Shown here piece after piece: positions 6,043 through 13,569 of a stretch of 14,178 nucleotides of DNA. A model generated the notes under the pieces. It ran no database searches. It saw only the letters and a list, made by a program, of their open reading frames with translations, and had not been told where the DNA came from. How positions within the stretch are numbered: position 1 is the first letter of the stretch; every line of letters starts with the position of its first letter. Source of the DNA: Cyclobacteriaceae bacterium (GTDB lineage Bacteria; Bacteroidota; Bacteroidia; Cytophagales; Cyclobacteriaceae); assembly GCA_030589835.1 (NCBI GenBank), contig JAUUZS010000035.1:1-14178 (forward strand), written 5' to 3'. The position numbers were made by a program, and so were the translations under genes.

Positions 6043-8764
6043 ATTAATTGCAGGTTTATTAACCTTTGCACTACTATTGCCTTTGCTGCACCATAATGCA
6101 CTAGGGCAAAAAATTGGCATAGGGAATAATACTAGTGTAGACACTCAAAAAGAGGACAAAATAGCCTTAAGCTATGCCAATCCCCGTGAATATGAAATCG
6201 CGGAAATTAAAGTTACAGGTCTTGAAACTATTGATAAAAATGCCCTGATTTCTTTGTCCGGATTAAAAGTTGGTGACAAAATCAAAATCCCTAGTCAGAC
6301 TACAGGCAATGTCATAAAGAAATTGTGGGATAGGGGCATCATTGGCAATGTGGCCCTATATTTCAGTAAAATTGAGGATGATAAGGCATATCTGGTTTTG
6401 GAACTCACCGAAAGACCCAGGCTTACAAGGATATTTTTAAAAGGAATAACAAAAACACAGGAATCGGACATCAAAGAAAATCTCGATCTTATTAAGGGTA
6501 AAATCGTTTCTGATGCCGTATTAAAAAACGCAGAACTTACCGTAAGGGATTATTTTGTAGATAAGGGATTTTTGAATACAGAAGTTACTATCGAACAGAA
6601 AAAGGATACCATCATCACCAGTGGCGTTTTACTCAATATTTATGTCGATAAAAAATCAAAGGTTCGCATCAATCGCATCACCTTCGATGGCAATAAGGAT
6701 ATTCTTGATGACAAACTCAGGTCAAAGTTTAAAAAGACAAATGAAAAATTACGATTCGAAGTATTTCAAGATGGCATTCAAACTCTCAAGAGTACAACGC
6801 CAAAGAGATTGTGGAATTTTTTCACAAAAAGGCATGAGGTGTCTTTCGATGACCTTAAAGTCTATTTAGGCGAAAAAGCAAATGTCAACTTCTTTAAATC
6901 GTCAAAATTCAAGAAAGATGAATTTAAAACCGACAAAAATAATTTGGTCACCTATTACAATTCCAAAGGATATCGCGATGCACGTGTCATTTCTGATTCC
7001 ATTTACGATAGCAATGCAAATGAAATAAATATCGACATAAAAGTAGAAGAGGGGAATAGGTATTACTTTGGCGATATCTCCTGGAGCGGGAACTTTGTGC
7101 GTAGCGACGAGCTTTTAGATAAAGTTTTAGGAGTTAAAAAAGGAGACATCTATAATATGGATTTGATCCAGAAAAAGCTGACTTTCAATCCTAATGGAGA
7201 AGACATTAGTCAGCTTTATATGGATTATGGATATTTGTTTTTTAGTGTCAATCCTGTTGAAGTAAGAATAAATAATGATTCCATTGATGTGGAAATGAGA
7301 ATATATGAAGGAGATCAGGCGCGCATCAATAAAATCATTATTACCGGAAACGACCGCACCAACGACCATGTTATACGGCGTGAAATCAGGACCCAACCGG
7401 GGCAGTTTTTTGACCGCTCAGCACTAATCAGGACCCAACAAATGCTTTCGCAGCTAGGCTACTTCGATGCTGAGCAAATCGGGATCAATCCTGTGCCAAA
7501 TCCTGCTGACGGAACAGTCGACATAGAGTATTCGCTGGTAGAAAGACCATCTGATCAGGTAGAACTCTCTGGAGGATGGGGAGGTTATTATGGATTTGTG
7601 GGAACTGTAGGGTTGGTTTTTAATAATTTTTCTTTGAGAAATATTACCAACTTCAAGGCATGGAAGCCATTGCCTGTAGGTGACGGACAAAGATTGTCTT
7701 TGCGAGTTCAGGCCAATGGAAAAATATATCAGAATTATTCGCTGACCTTTACTGAACCTTGGCTCGGCGGTAAAAAACCAAACTCCTTAACGGTTGGAGC
7801 CAACAGGTCTGTGATCAGAAATCAAAATTTTTATACAGGACAGGAATATGGCTCCATGGTCATGAATACGGTAAGTGCCGGTCTTGGAAAACGATTGAAA
7901 TGGCCTGATGACTATTTTACCATGTCCAATACGCTTTCCTATACCCATTATATTTTTGATGATTATGTTTCTAGCGGAAATAGCCAGATCGGATTTGATA
8001 CCGGAACGGCAAGGAATTTGAAATACAACCTTACTATTTCAAGAAGTAGTGTAGATCAGCCTATGTATCCTAGGACGGGATCATCCATTGCCTTAAGTAT
8101 CGATTTGACTCCTCCATATTCCTTATTCAGAGACCCGTCTTACTATAATGACGCTTCATCAGAAAAACTCTACGGCTGGGTAGAATATCACAAATGGATG
8201 TTTGATGCAAAATACTATCAGAAATTAATCGGCAACCTTGTGTTTAGTGCCAGAGCCCACCTGGGCTTTATTGGTACGTATAGCGATTATGCACCAACAG
8301 GTCCTTTCGACCGTTTCCAGATGGGGGGCAGTGGGCTATCAGGAGCAAACAACTGGATTGTTGGATATGACCTGATTGCATTGCGGGGTTATGAAGACAA
8401 TAAAATCACACCTCCAGGATACGGCCAAGTAGTATCTACTGATTATGGATTGAACGGCGGAGTGGCGTATAATAAATTTGTTTTTGAATTGAGATACCCA
8501 ATAAGTATGGCTGCGTCATCAACAATATATGTGTTGGCATTTGCGGAGGCGGGAAACAATTATCATACATTACAAGATTTTGATCCATTTAATAATTACA
8601 GGTCGATAGGTTTCGGAGCCAGAATTTTTATGCCTGCATTTGGATTACTAGGAATTGATTGGGGTTATGGTTTTGATCAGGTTGAAAGCCCATATAATAT
8701 AAATACTAACCCTAAGCCAAGCGGAGGCCAATTCCATTTCTCCATAGGTCAACAATTCCGGTAA
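5975..8764 (+). CDS. bamA: BamA, outer-membrane protein assembly factor (Omp85 family)
   Basis: Central pore of the BAM machine, which folds and inserts beta-barrel proteins into the outer membrane. The 929-residue protein has a signal sequence with hydrophobic core at about 24-38 and likely cleavage after ALG (Gly44), then five POTRA domains at about 74-148, 149-227, 228-357, 358-447 and 448-525, and a 16-strand-type barrel from about 527 to the end. The Omp85 hallmark of barrel loop 6, here LRGYE, is at 803-807, and the chain ends in a strand FHFSIGQQFR. POTRA 3 is enlarged by a Lys/Phe-rich insert around 270-320. The start is uncertain: the ATG at 5975 lies inside uppS and gives a long charged N-region of 22 residues, whereas a TTG at 6023 would give a standard signal peptide. 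OmpH-like genes follow 3 bases later. Confidence 0.95.
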   Translation: MKRLWLIKKEKEDLEKLSKVKNRLIAGLLTFALLLPLLHHNALGQKIGIGNNTSVDTQKEDKIALSYANPREYEIAEIKVTGLETIDKNALISLSGLKVGDKIKIPSQTTGNVIKKLWDRGIIGNVALYFSKIEDDKAYLVLELTERPRLTRIFLKGITKTQESDIKENLDLIKGKIVSDAVLKNAELTVRDYFVDKGFLNTEVTIEQKKDTIITSGVLLNIYVDKKSKVRINRITFDGNKDILDDKLRSKFKKTNEKLRFEVFQDGIQTLKSTTPKRLWNFFTKRHEVSFDDLKVYLGEKANVNFFKSSKFKKDEFKTDKNNLVTYYNSKGYRDARVISDSIYDSNANEINIDIKVEEGNRYYFGDISWSGNFVRSDELLDKVLGVKKGDIYNMDLIQKKLTFNPNGEDISQLYMDYGYLFFSVNPVEVRINNDSIDVEMRIYEGDQARINKIIITGNDRTNDHVIRREIRTQPGQFFDRSALIRTQQMLSQLGYFDAEQIGINPVPNPADGTVDIEYSLVERPSDQVELSGGWGGYYGFVGTVGLVFNNFSLRNITNFKAWKPLPVGDGQRLSLRVQANGKIYQNYSLTFTEPWLGGKKPNSLTVGANRSVIRNQNFYTGQEYGSMVMNTVSAGLGKRLKWPDDYFTMSNTLSYTHYIFDDYVSSGNSQIGFDTGTARNLKYNLTISRSSVDQPMYPRTGSSIALSIDLTPPYSLFRDPSYYNDASSEKLYGWVEYHKWMFDAKYYQKLIGNLVFSARAHLGFIGTYSDYAPTGPFDRFQMGGSGLSGANNWIVGYDLIALRGYEDNKITPPGYGQVVSTDYGLNGGVAYNKFVFELRYPISMAASSTIYVLAFAEAGNNYHTLQDFDPFNNYRSIGFGARIFMPAFGLLGIDWGYGFDQVESPYNINTNPKPSGGQFHFSIGQQFR

Positions 8765-8767
8765 TAT

Positions 8768-9307
8768 ATGGGAATGAGAAAATATTTCTTAGTTTTAACA
8801 CTCATTATTGGTTTTGGCCAGATTGTTGCAGCTCAGAAATTTGGGTACATCGATACAGATTATATATTGGCCCAAATGCCGGAATACAATGAAGCACAAG
8901 CAGAAATTCAGCAGCTGTCTGTGAGTTGGCAAAATGAGATTCAACAAATGTATAAGGAAATAGAAAGTATGTACAATGAACTTCAAGCCGAAGAAGTATT
9001 GCTGACGGAGGAAATGAAAGCAGAGAGGCTTGCTGACATTCAAGCCAGTGAAGAAGAAGTAAGGAAGTACAACAGTAGCGTGTTTGGTTATGAAGGCTTG
9101 TTCTTTCTGAAGAAAAAAGAATTGATGAAACCCGTAATGGAAAGTGTATTTGAAGCCACCGGAAAAGTGAGTAAAGCACATCGGCTTCAGTTTATGTTTG
9201 ATAAAGCAGCAGATATGGTCATGATTTATACCGATCCTATTCACGACTATACTGATTATGTACTGGAGGAGCTTGGATACGGAGACGAAAACGATACAGT
9301 AAAATAA
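8768..9307 (+). CDS. OmpH/Skp-like periplasmic chaperone (first copy)
   Basis: Predicted periplasmic chaperone that holds unfolded outer-membrane proteins on the way to BamA. The 179-residue precursor has a signal peptide with cleavage likely after VAA (Ala22). The mature start KFGYIDTDYILAQMPEY is the classic OmpH beginning (strand, then start of a long helix), residues about 40-130 are a heptad-rich, charged coiled coil (the tentacle arms), and MVMIYTDPIHDYTDYVLEELG restores the small C-terminal core. The N-terminal half of the coil is markedly acidic (ELQAEEVLLTEEMKAE). It starts 3 bases after the bamA stop; a second in-frame ATG at 8774 is equally possible. A second, divergent copy follows after 116 bases. 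Confidence 0.88.
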   Translation: MGMRKYFLVLTLIIGFGQIVAAQKFGYIDTDYILAQMPEYNEAQAEIQQLSVSWQNEIQQMYKEIESMYNELQAEEVLLTEEMKAERLADIQASEEEVRKYNSSVFGYEGLFFLKKKELMKPVMESVFEATGKVSKAHRLQFMFDKAADMVMIYTDPIHDYTDYVLEELGYGDENDTVK

Positions 9308-9423
9308 ATTGTTATTAACTAATTTTTAAACATATGAAACAGGCCATGCCTGGGATTTTTAGCACCGGTTCAAAAGCCTGATAATCATCTTAAGGTGGCA
9401 ATGTTTCTATAAATTTTAAACAC
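9308..9423 (+). promoter_or_regulatory. Spacer between the two ompH-like genes with a duplicated leader
   Basis: The spacer contains AATTTTTAAACATATGAAA (9320-9338), nearly the same as the leader of the next gene, AAATTTTAAACACATGAAA (around 9411-9429), including an ATG-AAA. The upstream ATG at 9333 opens a frame of only 15 codons (MKQAMPGIFSTGSKA) ending in TGA. The short stem CAGGC-CAT-GCCTG (about 9340-9352) is followed by GGGATTTTT. The repeat could be a short tandem duplication of the leader, the relic of another gene copy, or a regulatory leader peptide. No evidence here decides between these. Confidence 0.3.
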
Positions 9424-9975
9424 ATGAAAAGTAAATGGATTTTTGTTCTTGCATTTTTAGTAGCGGCAATGTCTGCTGAAGCGCAGGATAGCGGCATAAA
9501 AATTGGATATACAAATGCCGAGTTTATATTGAGTAACATGCCTGAGGCAAAACAAATTGAGTCGGAACTCAAAGTGCATGAGCAGCAGCTCACCGCCCAG
9601 CTAGAAGCCAAATCAAAGGATTTCCAGGTTAAGGTAGAAGATTTCCAAAGAAACGCAGCAAATATGATCCCTGAAGTACGAGCTGATAAAGAAAGTGAAT
9701 TGCAAAGCCTGCAGCAATCCATTCAAAAATTTCAGCAAGATGCACAATCATCCTTGCAAAGAAAGCAGGGAGAGCTTCTACAGCCTGCATTTGATAAAAT
9801 ACAAACAGCTATCGATGCGGTTGCTAAAGCAAATGGATATACACACATCCTTAATTCAGGCCAGCCTGAGGTTGGATTAAATATTATCCTTTATGCAAGC
9901 GAGGAATTCAATGTTTCTGATCTTGTACTCAAGGAATTAGGAATAGAGCCTCCACCACCTGCAGCTGAGAATTAA
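9424..9975 (+). CDS. OmpH/Skp-like periplasmic chaperone (second copy)
   Basis: Second Skp-family chaperone, 183 residues. The signal peptide ends with AEA at 18-20, giving a mature N-terminus at Gln21. GIKIGYTNAEFILSNMPEAKQIESEL at 24-49 is the family's opening strand and helix; from about 45 to 135 the chain is a Gln/Glu/Lys-rich coiled coil (QQLTAQLEAKSKDFQ, LQSLQQSIQKFQQDAQSSLQ), followed by YTHILNSG and ILYASEEFNVSDLVLKELG, the C-terminal core. It ends in a flexible EPPPPAAEN tail. It is much closer to classic OmpH than the first copy, whose coil is less Gln-rich. Two such genes behind bamA are common in Bacteroidota and may form mixed or client-specific chaperones. It is the last gene before a strong terminator. 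Confidence 0.92.
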   Translation: MKSKWIFVLAFLVAAMSAEAQDSGIKIGYTNAEFILSNMPEAKQIESELKVHEQQLTAQLEAKSKDFQVKVEDFQRNAANMIPEVRADKESELQSLQQSIQKFQQDAQSSLQRKQGELLQPAFDKIQTAIDAVAKANGYTHILNSGQPEVGLNIILYASEEFNVSDLVLKELGIEPPPPAAEN

Positions 9976-10000
9976 AAAAAATAATGTAGCATAAATCGTA

Positions 10001-10033
10001 AAACCTCTGCCCGATAAGCAGAGGTTTTTTTAT
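10001..10033 (+). terminator. Rho-independent terminator of the bamA-ompH operon
   Basis: AAACCTCTGC (10001-10010) and GCAGAGGTTT (10018-10027) form a perfect 10-bp stem around a 7-base loop, running into a T-tract to 10030. It lies 26 bases after the second ompH stop and is the strongest terminator in the window. The ATG of the next gene is only 9 bases beyond it. Confidence 0.92.
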
Positions 10034-10042
10034 TTTAGCCCT

Positions 10043-10960
10043 ATGATTGTTCCAGATTTCTTATCCCCCGGAGATAAAGTTGGCATTGTTGCAACGGCCA
10101 AAAAAGTGCATAAAAAAAATACCCTGATAGGAATAGAGATCCTGAAGACCTGGGGATTGGATGTAAAGCCTGGGAAGCATGTATTCGGTGCCTTTCATCA
10201 ATTTGCGGGCACTGATGAGCAAAGAGCCGAAGATCTTCAACAAATGATCGATGATCCTGAAATTAAAGCCATCTTCATGGTTCGCGGTGGGTACGGATCA
10301 ACGAGAATTATAGATCAAATCGATTATCGGCCTTTACAGGCAAACCCTAAATGGATATGCGGATTTAGTGATATCACGGCATTTCATCTCCATCTTTGTA
10401 CTTTGGGTATCGCAAGCATGCATTCGCCAATGCCCTCATTTTTTTATAAGTTAAATAATAGTTCCTTAGATTATTTTAAAGATTTGATCTTCGGTAAGGA
10501 ATTGATTTATAAAAATAATAAACACCTACTCGATAGGCAGGGAGTTGCCAGTGGCAATCTTGTAGGTGGAAATTTGTCCATTATTTGCCATACCATAGGT
10601 ACCAAATCTGAAATAGCAACTGCAGGGAGAATTTTGTTCATAGAGGATGTGGGAGAGCAACTATACAATCTTGACCGCATGATGGTGCAAATGAAAAGAG
10701 CCGGATTTTTAGAGCACCTTGCCGGTTTGCTTGTCGGGCAGTTTTCAGATATGAAAGACAATGAAGATGAATTTGGCTATGATGCCAATGAAATAATATA
10801 TGCGCACACCAATGGCTATGATTACCCGGTAGCTTTTAATTTTCCCATTGGCCATACAAATGAAAACTATGCCATTCCCATAGGGATGGATGCAAAGCTT
10901 ATTGTTGACCATACAGGAAGCATGTTGGATTTATCACCTAACCACCCTAGGCAAAAATAA
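10043..10960 (+). CDS. ldcA: LD-carboxypeptidase (muramoyltetrapeptide carboxypeptidase, peptidase S66)
   Basis: Cytoplasmic murein-recycling enzyme that removes the terminal D-Ala from the tetrapeptide of recovered muropeptides so they can be reused. The 305-residue protein has the S66 fold signatures: DKVGIVATA near the N-terminus, MVRGGYGSTRIIDQID at 79-94, the nucleophile Ser109 in ICGFSDITAFHL, Glu201 in ILFIEDVGE, and His271 in FNFPIGHTNENYAIPIG, completing the Ser-Glu-His triad of the family. No signal peptide is present, consistent with a cytosolic site. The start is directly behind the preceding terminator, so it either has its own very short or absent leader or is reached by read-through. 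Its last 14 bases overlap the 3' end of the convergent transporter gene. Confidence 0.93.
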   Translation: MIVPDFLSPGDKVGIVATAKKVHKKNTLIGIEILKTWGLDVKPGKHVFGAFHQFAGTDEQRAEDLQQMIDDPEIKAIFMVRGGYGSTRIIDQIDYRPLQANPKWICGFSDITAFHLHLCTLGIASMHSPMPSFFYKLNNSSLDYFKDLIFGKELIYKNNKHLLDRQGVASGNLVGGNLSIICHTIGTKSEIATAGRILFIEDVGEQLYNLDRMMVQMKRAGFLEHLAGLLVGQFSDMKDNEDEFGYDANEIIYAHTNGYDYPVAFNFPIGHTNENYAIPIGMDAKLIVDHTGSMLDLSPNHPRQK

Positions 10961-12125
10961 ATCCCGCAATTAAACCCACAAGTATTATGAGCGGGGAGGG
11001 GATTTTGGTGAACATCAAAGCCAGGAATGTAGAAATTATCATGGCCATATTTATGAAATCAGGTTCCAAGGGTTGAAAAAGCAAAAACGTTGCTGCGATT
11101 ACCATTCCTGCGCTGGCGGCATTTATTCCTTCTAAAGAGGCACGGACAATCCGGAATTTTTTTAGTTGATCCCAAAAGCGGATCACAAAAAATATGAAAA
11201 ATGTACCTGGAAGAAATATGCCGATGGTGGCAAGAAGGCTGCCTAATACCTCTCCAATAGTGCCATATTCTCTCATTGATAATGCGCCAATATAGGCTGT
11301 GAATGAAAATACGGGCCCGGGAACCGCCTGTACAGTGGCAAAACCTGTCAAAAATTCCTCAGAAGTTAAGTAATGTTTGAATTCGACAAACTCAGTGTAA
11401 AGCAAAGGAATTAGCACTTGGCCGCCTCCAAAAATCAAACTTCCGTTTCTATAAAAGTTTTCAAGCAAGCGAATGGGCAGAATTTTTGTGAAATGACCTG
11501 CTATGGCAATAATCACGAATACCAAGACCCACAGCACAAAATATGACCAATTTATCTTTAGTTTTCTGTGAAATTTTTTGGGCTGCTGGTTAAATTTTAT
11601 GGCTGTTAACGCTCCGCTTCCTAAAAGTAAAACAGGAAAAACATAAGGCGATTTCAGCATAAAGGACAAAATGGCTGATATTATCATGATGGCGCCGGCT
11701 TCGTAGGTTTTCACAATTTTGGTGCTGATCATGTAAGCCGCATAGGCCACAAATCCTACAGCCATTGGTTGTATGAATTTCGTAAATTCTACAGATTTAT
11801 TCTTTTCATCAAATTGTGACATCATTATGCCCGCTGTGGTCATGATGCAAAAAGCCGGAAGCAGCCATACCATTAGCGTGAGGTAGGCCAGCAGCGCACC
11901 TCCGATTTTATATCCGATGGCGGTAATGGTCTGGGTAGAGGTAGGCCCGGGCAGTATTTGGCATAGCGCATTCAATTCGATAAGCTCCTCTTCAGTCAGA
12001 TAGGCCCTTTCTTTCACCATTTTTTTTAGGAGCATGGCCAAATGTGCCGAAGGCCCACCAAATGCTCCAATGGAGATAATGAGCACATCTCTTAAAAAAA
12101 TGAAATATCTTATTCTTTTTACCAA
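10947..12125 (-). CDS. chrA: Chromate transporter-family (CHR/ChrA) membrane protein
   Basis: Polytopic inner-membrane protein of 392 residues with the two homologous halves of long-chain ChrA. Half one has GAFGGPSAHLAML at 20-32 and CQILPGPTSTQTI at 55-67; half two has IFGGGQVLIPLL at 231-242 and VQAVPGPVFSFTAYIGA at 265-281. These paired FGGP/PGP motifs define the family. Around ten or more hydrophobic segments are visible, with a charged linker at about 178-192 (NQQPKKFHRKLK). ChrA exports chromate by proton-coupled antiport, but many members have never been tested and could carry other oxyanions. The start is the TTG at 12125, with an in-frame TAG five codons upstream and no ATG nearby; a later start would cut into the first helix. 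The gene converges on ldcA with a 14-base overlap and diverges from the sodN gene. Confidence 0.9.
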   Translation of the reverse strand: MVKRIRYFIFLRDVLIISIGAFGGPSAHLAMLLKKMVKERAYLTEEELIELNALCQILPGPTSTQTITAIGYKIGGALLAYLTLMVWLLPAFCIMTTAGIMMSQFDEKNKSVEFTKFIQPMAVGFVAYAAYMISTKIVKTYEAGAIMIISAILSFMLKSPYVFPVLLLGSGALTAIKFNQQPKKFHRKLKINWSYFVLWVLVFVIIAIAGHFTKILPIRLLENFYRNGSLIFGGGQVLIPLLYTEFVEFKHYLTSEEFLTGFATVQAVPGPVFSFTAYIGALSMREYGTIGEVLGSLLATIGIFLPGTFFIFFVIRFWDQLKKFRIVRASLEGINAASAGMVIAATFLLFQPLEPDFINMAMIISTFLALMFTKIPSPLIILVGLIAGFIFA

Positions 12126-12312
12126 GGAATTTGAAAACTAAAAGAAGAAAATTTAGTTATAGTTAAATTAGCAATACTTCATTGAATTTTAAAAAAATAT
12201 ATTGAATACCCAAATATTTTTTTGACGAAGATTAAAAATATGAATTAGAATTAATAATTCAATGATATCTAATGTAGAAATTATAAAACCCAACTAAAAT
12301 TTAAATAAAAAA
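12126..12312. promoter_or_regulatory. Divergent promoter region between chrA and sodN
   Basis: Very AT-rich 187-base spacer that must hold the promoters of both flanking genes. On the plus strand TTG at 12202-12204 followed by TATTTTTTTG at 12215-12224 resembles the -33/-7 arrangement but with the wrong element length. On the minus strand TAAATTTT lies upstream of the transporter start and matches TAnnTTTG at 7 of 8, with an unusually short spacing to its TTG. No clear operator palindrome for a nickel or redox regulator is visible. Confidence 0.4.
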
Positions 12313-12801
12313 ATGCATCAAATGAAAATGAAATTATTGAAATCGCCAGCATTGCTATTAATAGCAATGCTGTTTGTGGGATTAAATTACCAAAAATCTT
12401 ATGCACATTGTGAAATACCCTGTGGCATATATGCCGATTCCGTGAGGATAACTTTGATCAAAGAGCATATTACCACCATCGAAAAATCCATGAAACAGAT
12501 TGAGGAAATCTCAAAAAGTTCATCGCCTAACTATAACCAATTGGTACGTTGGGTGAATAATAAGGAGGAACATGCTAAAAAAATTCAGGAAATTGTAAGC
12601 CAGTATTTTCTTCATCAACGCATCAAGATCGTTGAAGAAAGCCAGAAGGAGGCCTATGCCAAGTATCAAAAACATCTGGCCCTTCTGCATCAAATGGTGG
12701 TGTATTCCATGAAATGCAAGCAAACCACGGATTTGGCGTTTATAGAAAAGCTCAGAGCCACGATAACTGATTTTGAACATGCCTATTTTCATAAGCACTA
12801 A
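12313..12801 (+). CDS. sodN: Nickel superoxide dismutase with signal peptide
   Basis: Converts superoxide to hydrogen peroxide and oxygen with a nickel centre. The 162-residue precursor has a signal peptide (hydrophobic core about 13-24) ending SYA, so signal peptidase I cleavage between Ala31 and His32 would make His32 the mature N-terminus. The next residues, HCEIPCGIY, are the Ni-hook motif HCxxPCGxY: the N-terminal amine and His1 imidazole, Cys2 and Cys6 bind nickel in characterised Ni-SODs. The remainder is all helical and rich in Lys and His, fitting the four-helix bundle. The mature form is 131 residues, slightly longer than the roughly 117 of the Streptomyces enzyme. Characterised enzymes need cleavage by a dedicated SodX peptidase; none is seen here, and a general signal peptidase could do the job. 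ATGs at 12322 and 12328 are alternative starts. Likely periplasmic. Confidence 0.88.
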   Translation: MHQMKMKLLKSPALLLIAMLFVGLNYQKSYAHCEIPCGIYADSVRITLIKEHITTIEKSMKQIEEISKSSSPNYNQLVRWVNNKEEHAKKIQEIVSQYFLHQRIKIVEESQKEAYAKYQKHLALLHQMVVYSMKCKQTTDLAFIEKLRATITDFEHAYFHKH

Positions 12802-12830
12802 TAAAGAGTATTGGCTAGCAACAGAATTAA

Positions 12831-12860
12831 AAAGGTGGACTTGATGTCCGCCTTTTTTTT
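12831..12860 (+). terminator. Rho-independent terminator of sodN
   Basis: AAAGGTGGAC (12831-12840) pairs with GTCCGCCTTT (12846-12855) across a 5-base loop, with one G-T pair, and runs into eight T residues to 12860. It lies 29 bases after the sodN stop, so sodN is probably a single-gene unit. Confidence 0.9.
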
Positions 12861-12999
12861 GTGGTGCCTGGGAAAGACAATCTGGAGGAAGGTTTAGTGA
12901 TGGAGGGTTCAATCCTTGCAGCACACCAATTCTACCTAAGATAAGTATCAGCGTTATTCTTTTTTCAATATCCCTTCCTTTTTTTTAAAAAAAATAGCA

Positions 13000-13007
13000 C
13001 ATCTTTG
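13000..13007 (+). promoter_or_regulatory. Candidate -7 element of the DUF4286 gene
   Basis: CATCTTTG matches TAnnTTTG at 7 of 8 positions and lies 31 bases before the ATG at 13039, a suitable place for a promoter in the spacer after the sodN terminator. No TTG -33 element is present at the normal distance. Confidence 0.25.
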
Positions 13008-13038
13008 TGGTTTCCCATGCATATTATTAAGTACGCTT

Positions 13039-13344
13039 ATGATCTTGTACAACATCACCTTTAACATCGAACCTGAAATCAAAAGCGAATGGCACACCTT
13101 TATGAAAAATGTTTACCTCCCGTTTGTATTGGAAACCAACTTATTTTTTGATGTAAAAATGTTTCGACTGTTAAATGAAGCAGAAAATGAGGGAATTACA
13201 TACTCTGTTCAGTTTTTTGCTCATTCTTTGGACATGGCAAATACATACCTTGAAAATTATGCGCCTAAAATTGTCGAACTACATAATGAGACCTTCAGGC
13301 ACAAGCATGTTTCCTTTATGACTATACTTGAATCCGTTGATTAG
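13039..13344 (+). CDS. DUF4286-family protein
   Basis: Small cytoplasmic protein of 101 residues, complete by comparison with its family, which is found mainly in Bacteroidota and has no known function. It opens with MILYNITFNIEPEIKSEWHTFM, the typical start (strand, then a helix with a WxxFM element), and continues FFDVKMFRLLNEAENEGITYSVQFFA and LENYAPKIVELHNETFRHKHVSFMTILE. The alternation of strands and helices suggests a ferredoxin-like alpha+beta fold; this is inference. No catalytic signature, signal peptide or membrane segment is present. In related genomes such genes lie near rRNA-modification and tRNA-synthetase genes, and here serS is the convergent neighbour. It is preceded by a terminator, so it probably has its own promoter. 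Confidence 0.8.
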   Translation: MILYNITFNIEPEIKSEWHTFMKNVYLPFVLETNLFFDVKMFRLLNEAENEGITYSVQFFAHSLDMANTYLENYAPKIVELHNETFRHKHVSFMTILESVD

Positions 13345-13569
13345 GATTTACGAATTCACATGTACTACATCCAAATAAAACAAGTATTCATGTGCTGATA
13401 TGAGGTGATGTCGGATATTTCTATCCGACATTTCTATCATAAAATAATCAGAACATCGTTCAGAAAGCGTAATTATGATTTGCTGAGGAGCTTTTCTAAG
13501 CAGATTGTCAGGTGAAACACCTGACAGCACACTCATGTCTATAAATTTTAGCAAATACCCTTACGATTC
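13345..13569. other. Convergent spacer between the DUF4286 gene and serS with perfect hairpins
   Basis: Two perfect hairpins lie in this spacer. The first is ATGTCGGATA (13408-13417) with TATCCGACAT (13422-13431), a 10-bp stem with a TTTC loop, which can be extended by TGATA (13396-13400) with TATCA (13435-13439). The second is TGTCAGGTG (13506-13514) with CACCTGACA (13518-13526), a 9-bp stem with a 3-base loop. Neither is followed by a real T-tract on either strand, so they are not textbook intrinsic terminators, but their place between two convergent 3' ends suits transcript termination or 3'-end protection. Confidence 0.6.

Noticed and set aside
8795..9244. Minus-strand frame of 149 codons opposite the first ompH-like gene
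   Set aside because: Rich in Phe, His and Leu as expected from the reverse of a Glu/Lys-rich coiled-coil gene; a shadow of the real plus-strand gene.
13348..13554. Minus-strand frame of 68 codons just downstream of serS
   Set aside because: It needs a TTG start (or an ATG six codons later), matches no family I know, and is spanned by two perfect hairpins that explain the sequence better. A small gene trailing serS is not fully excluded.
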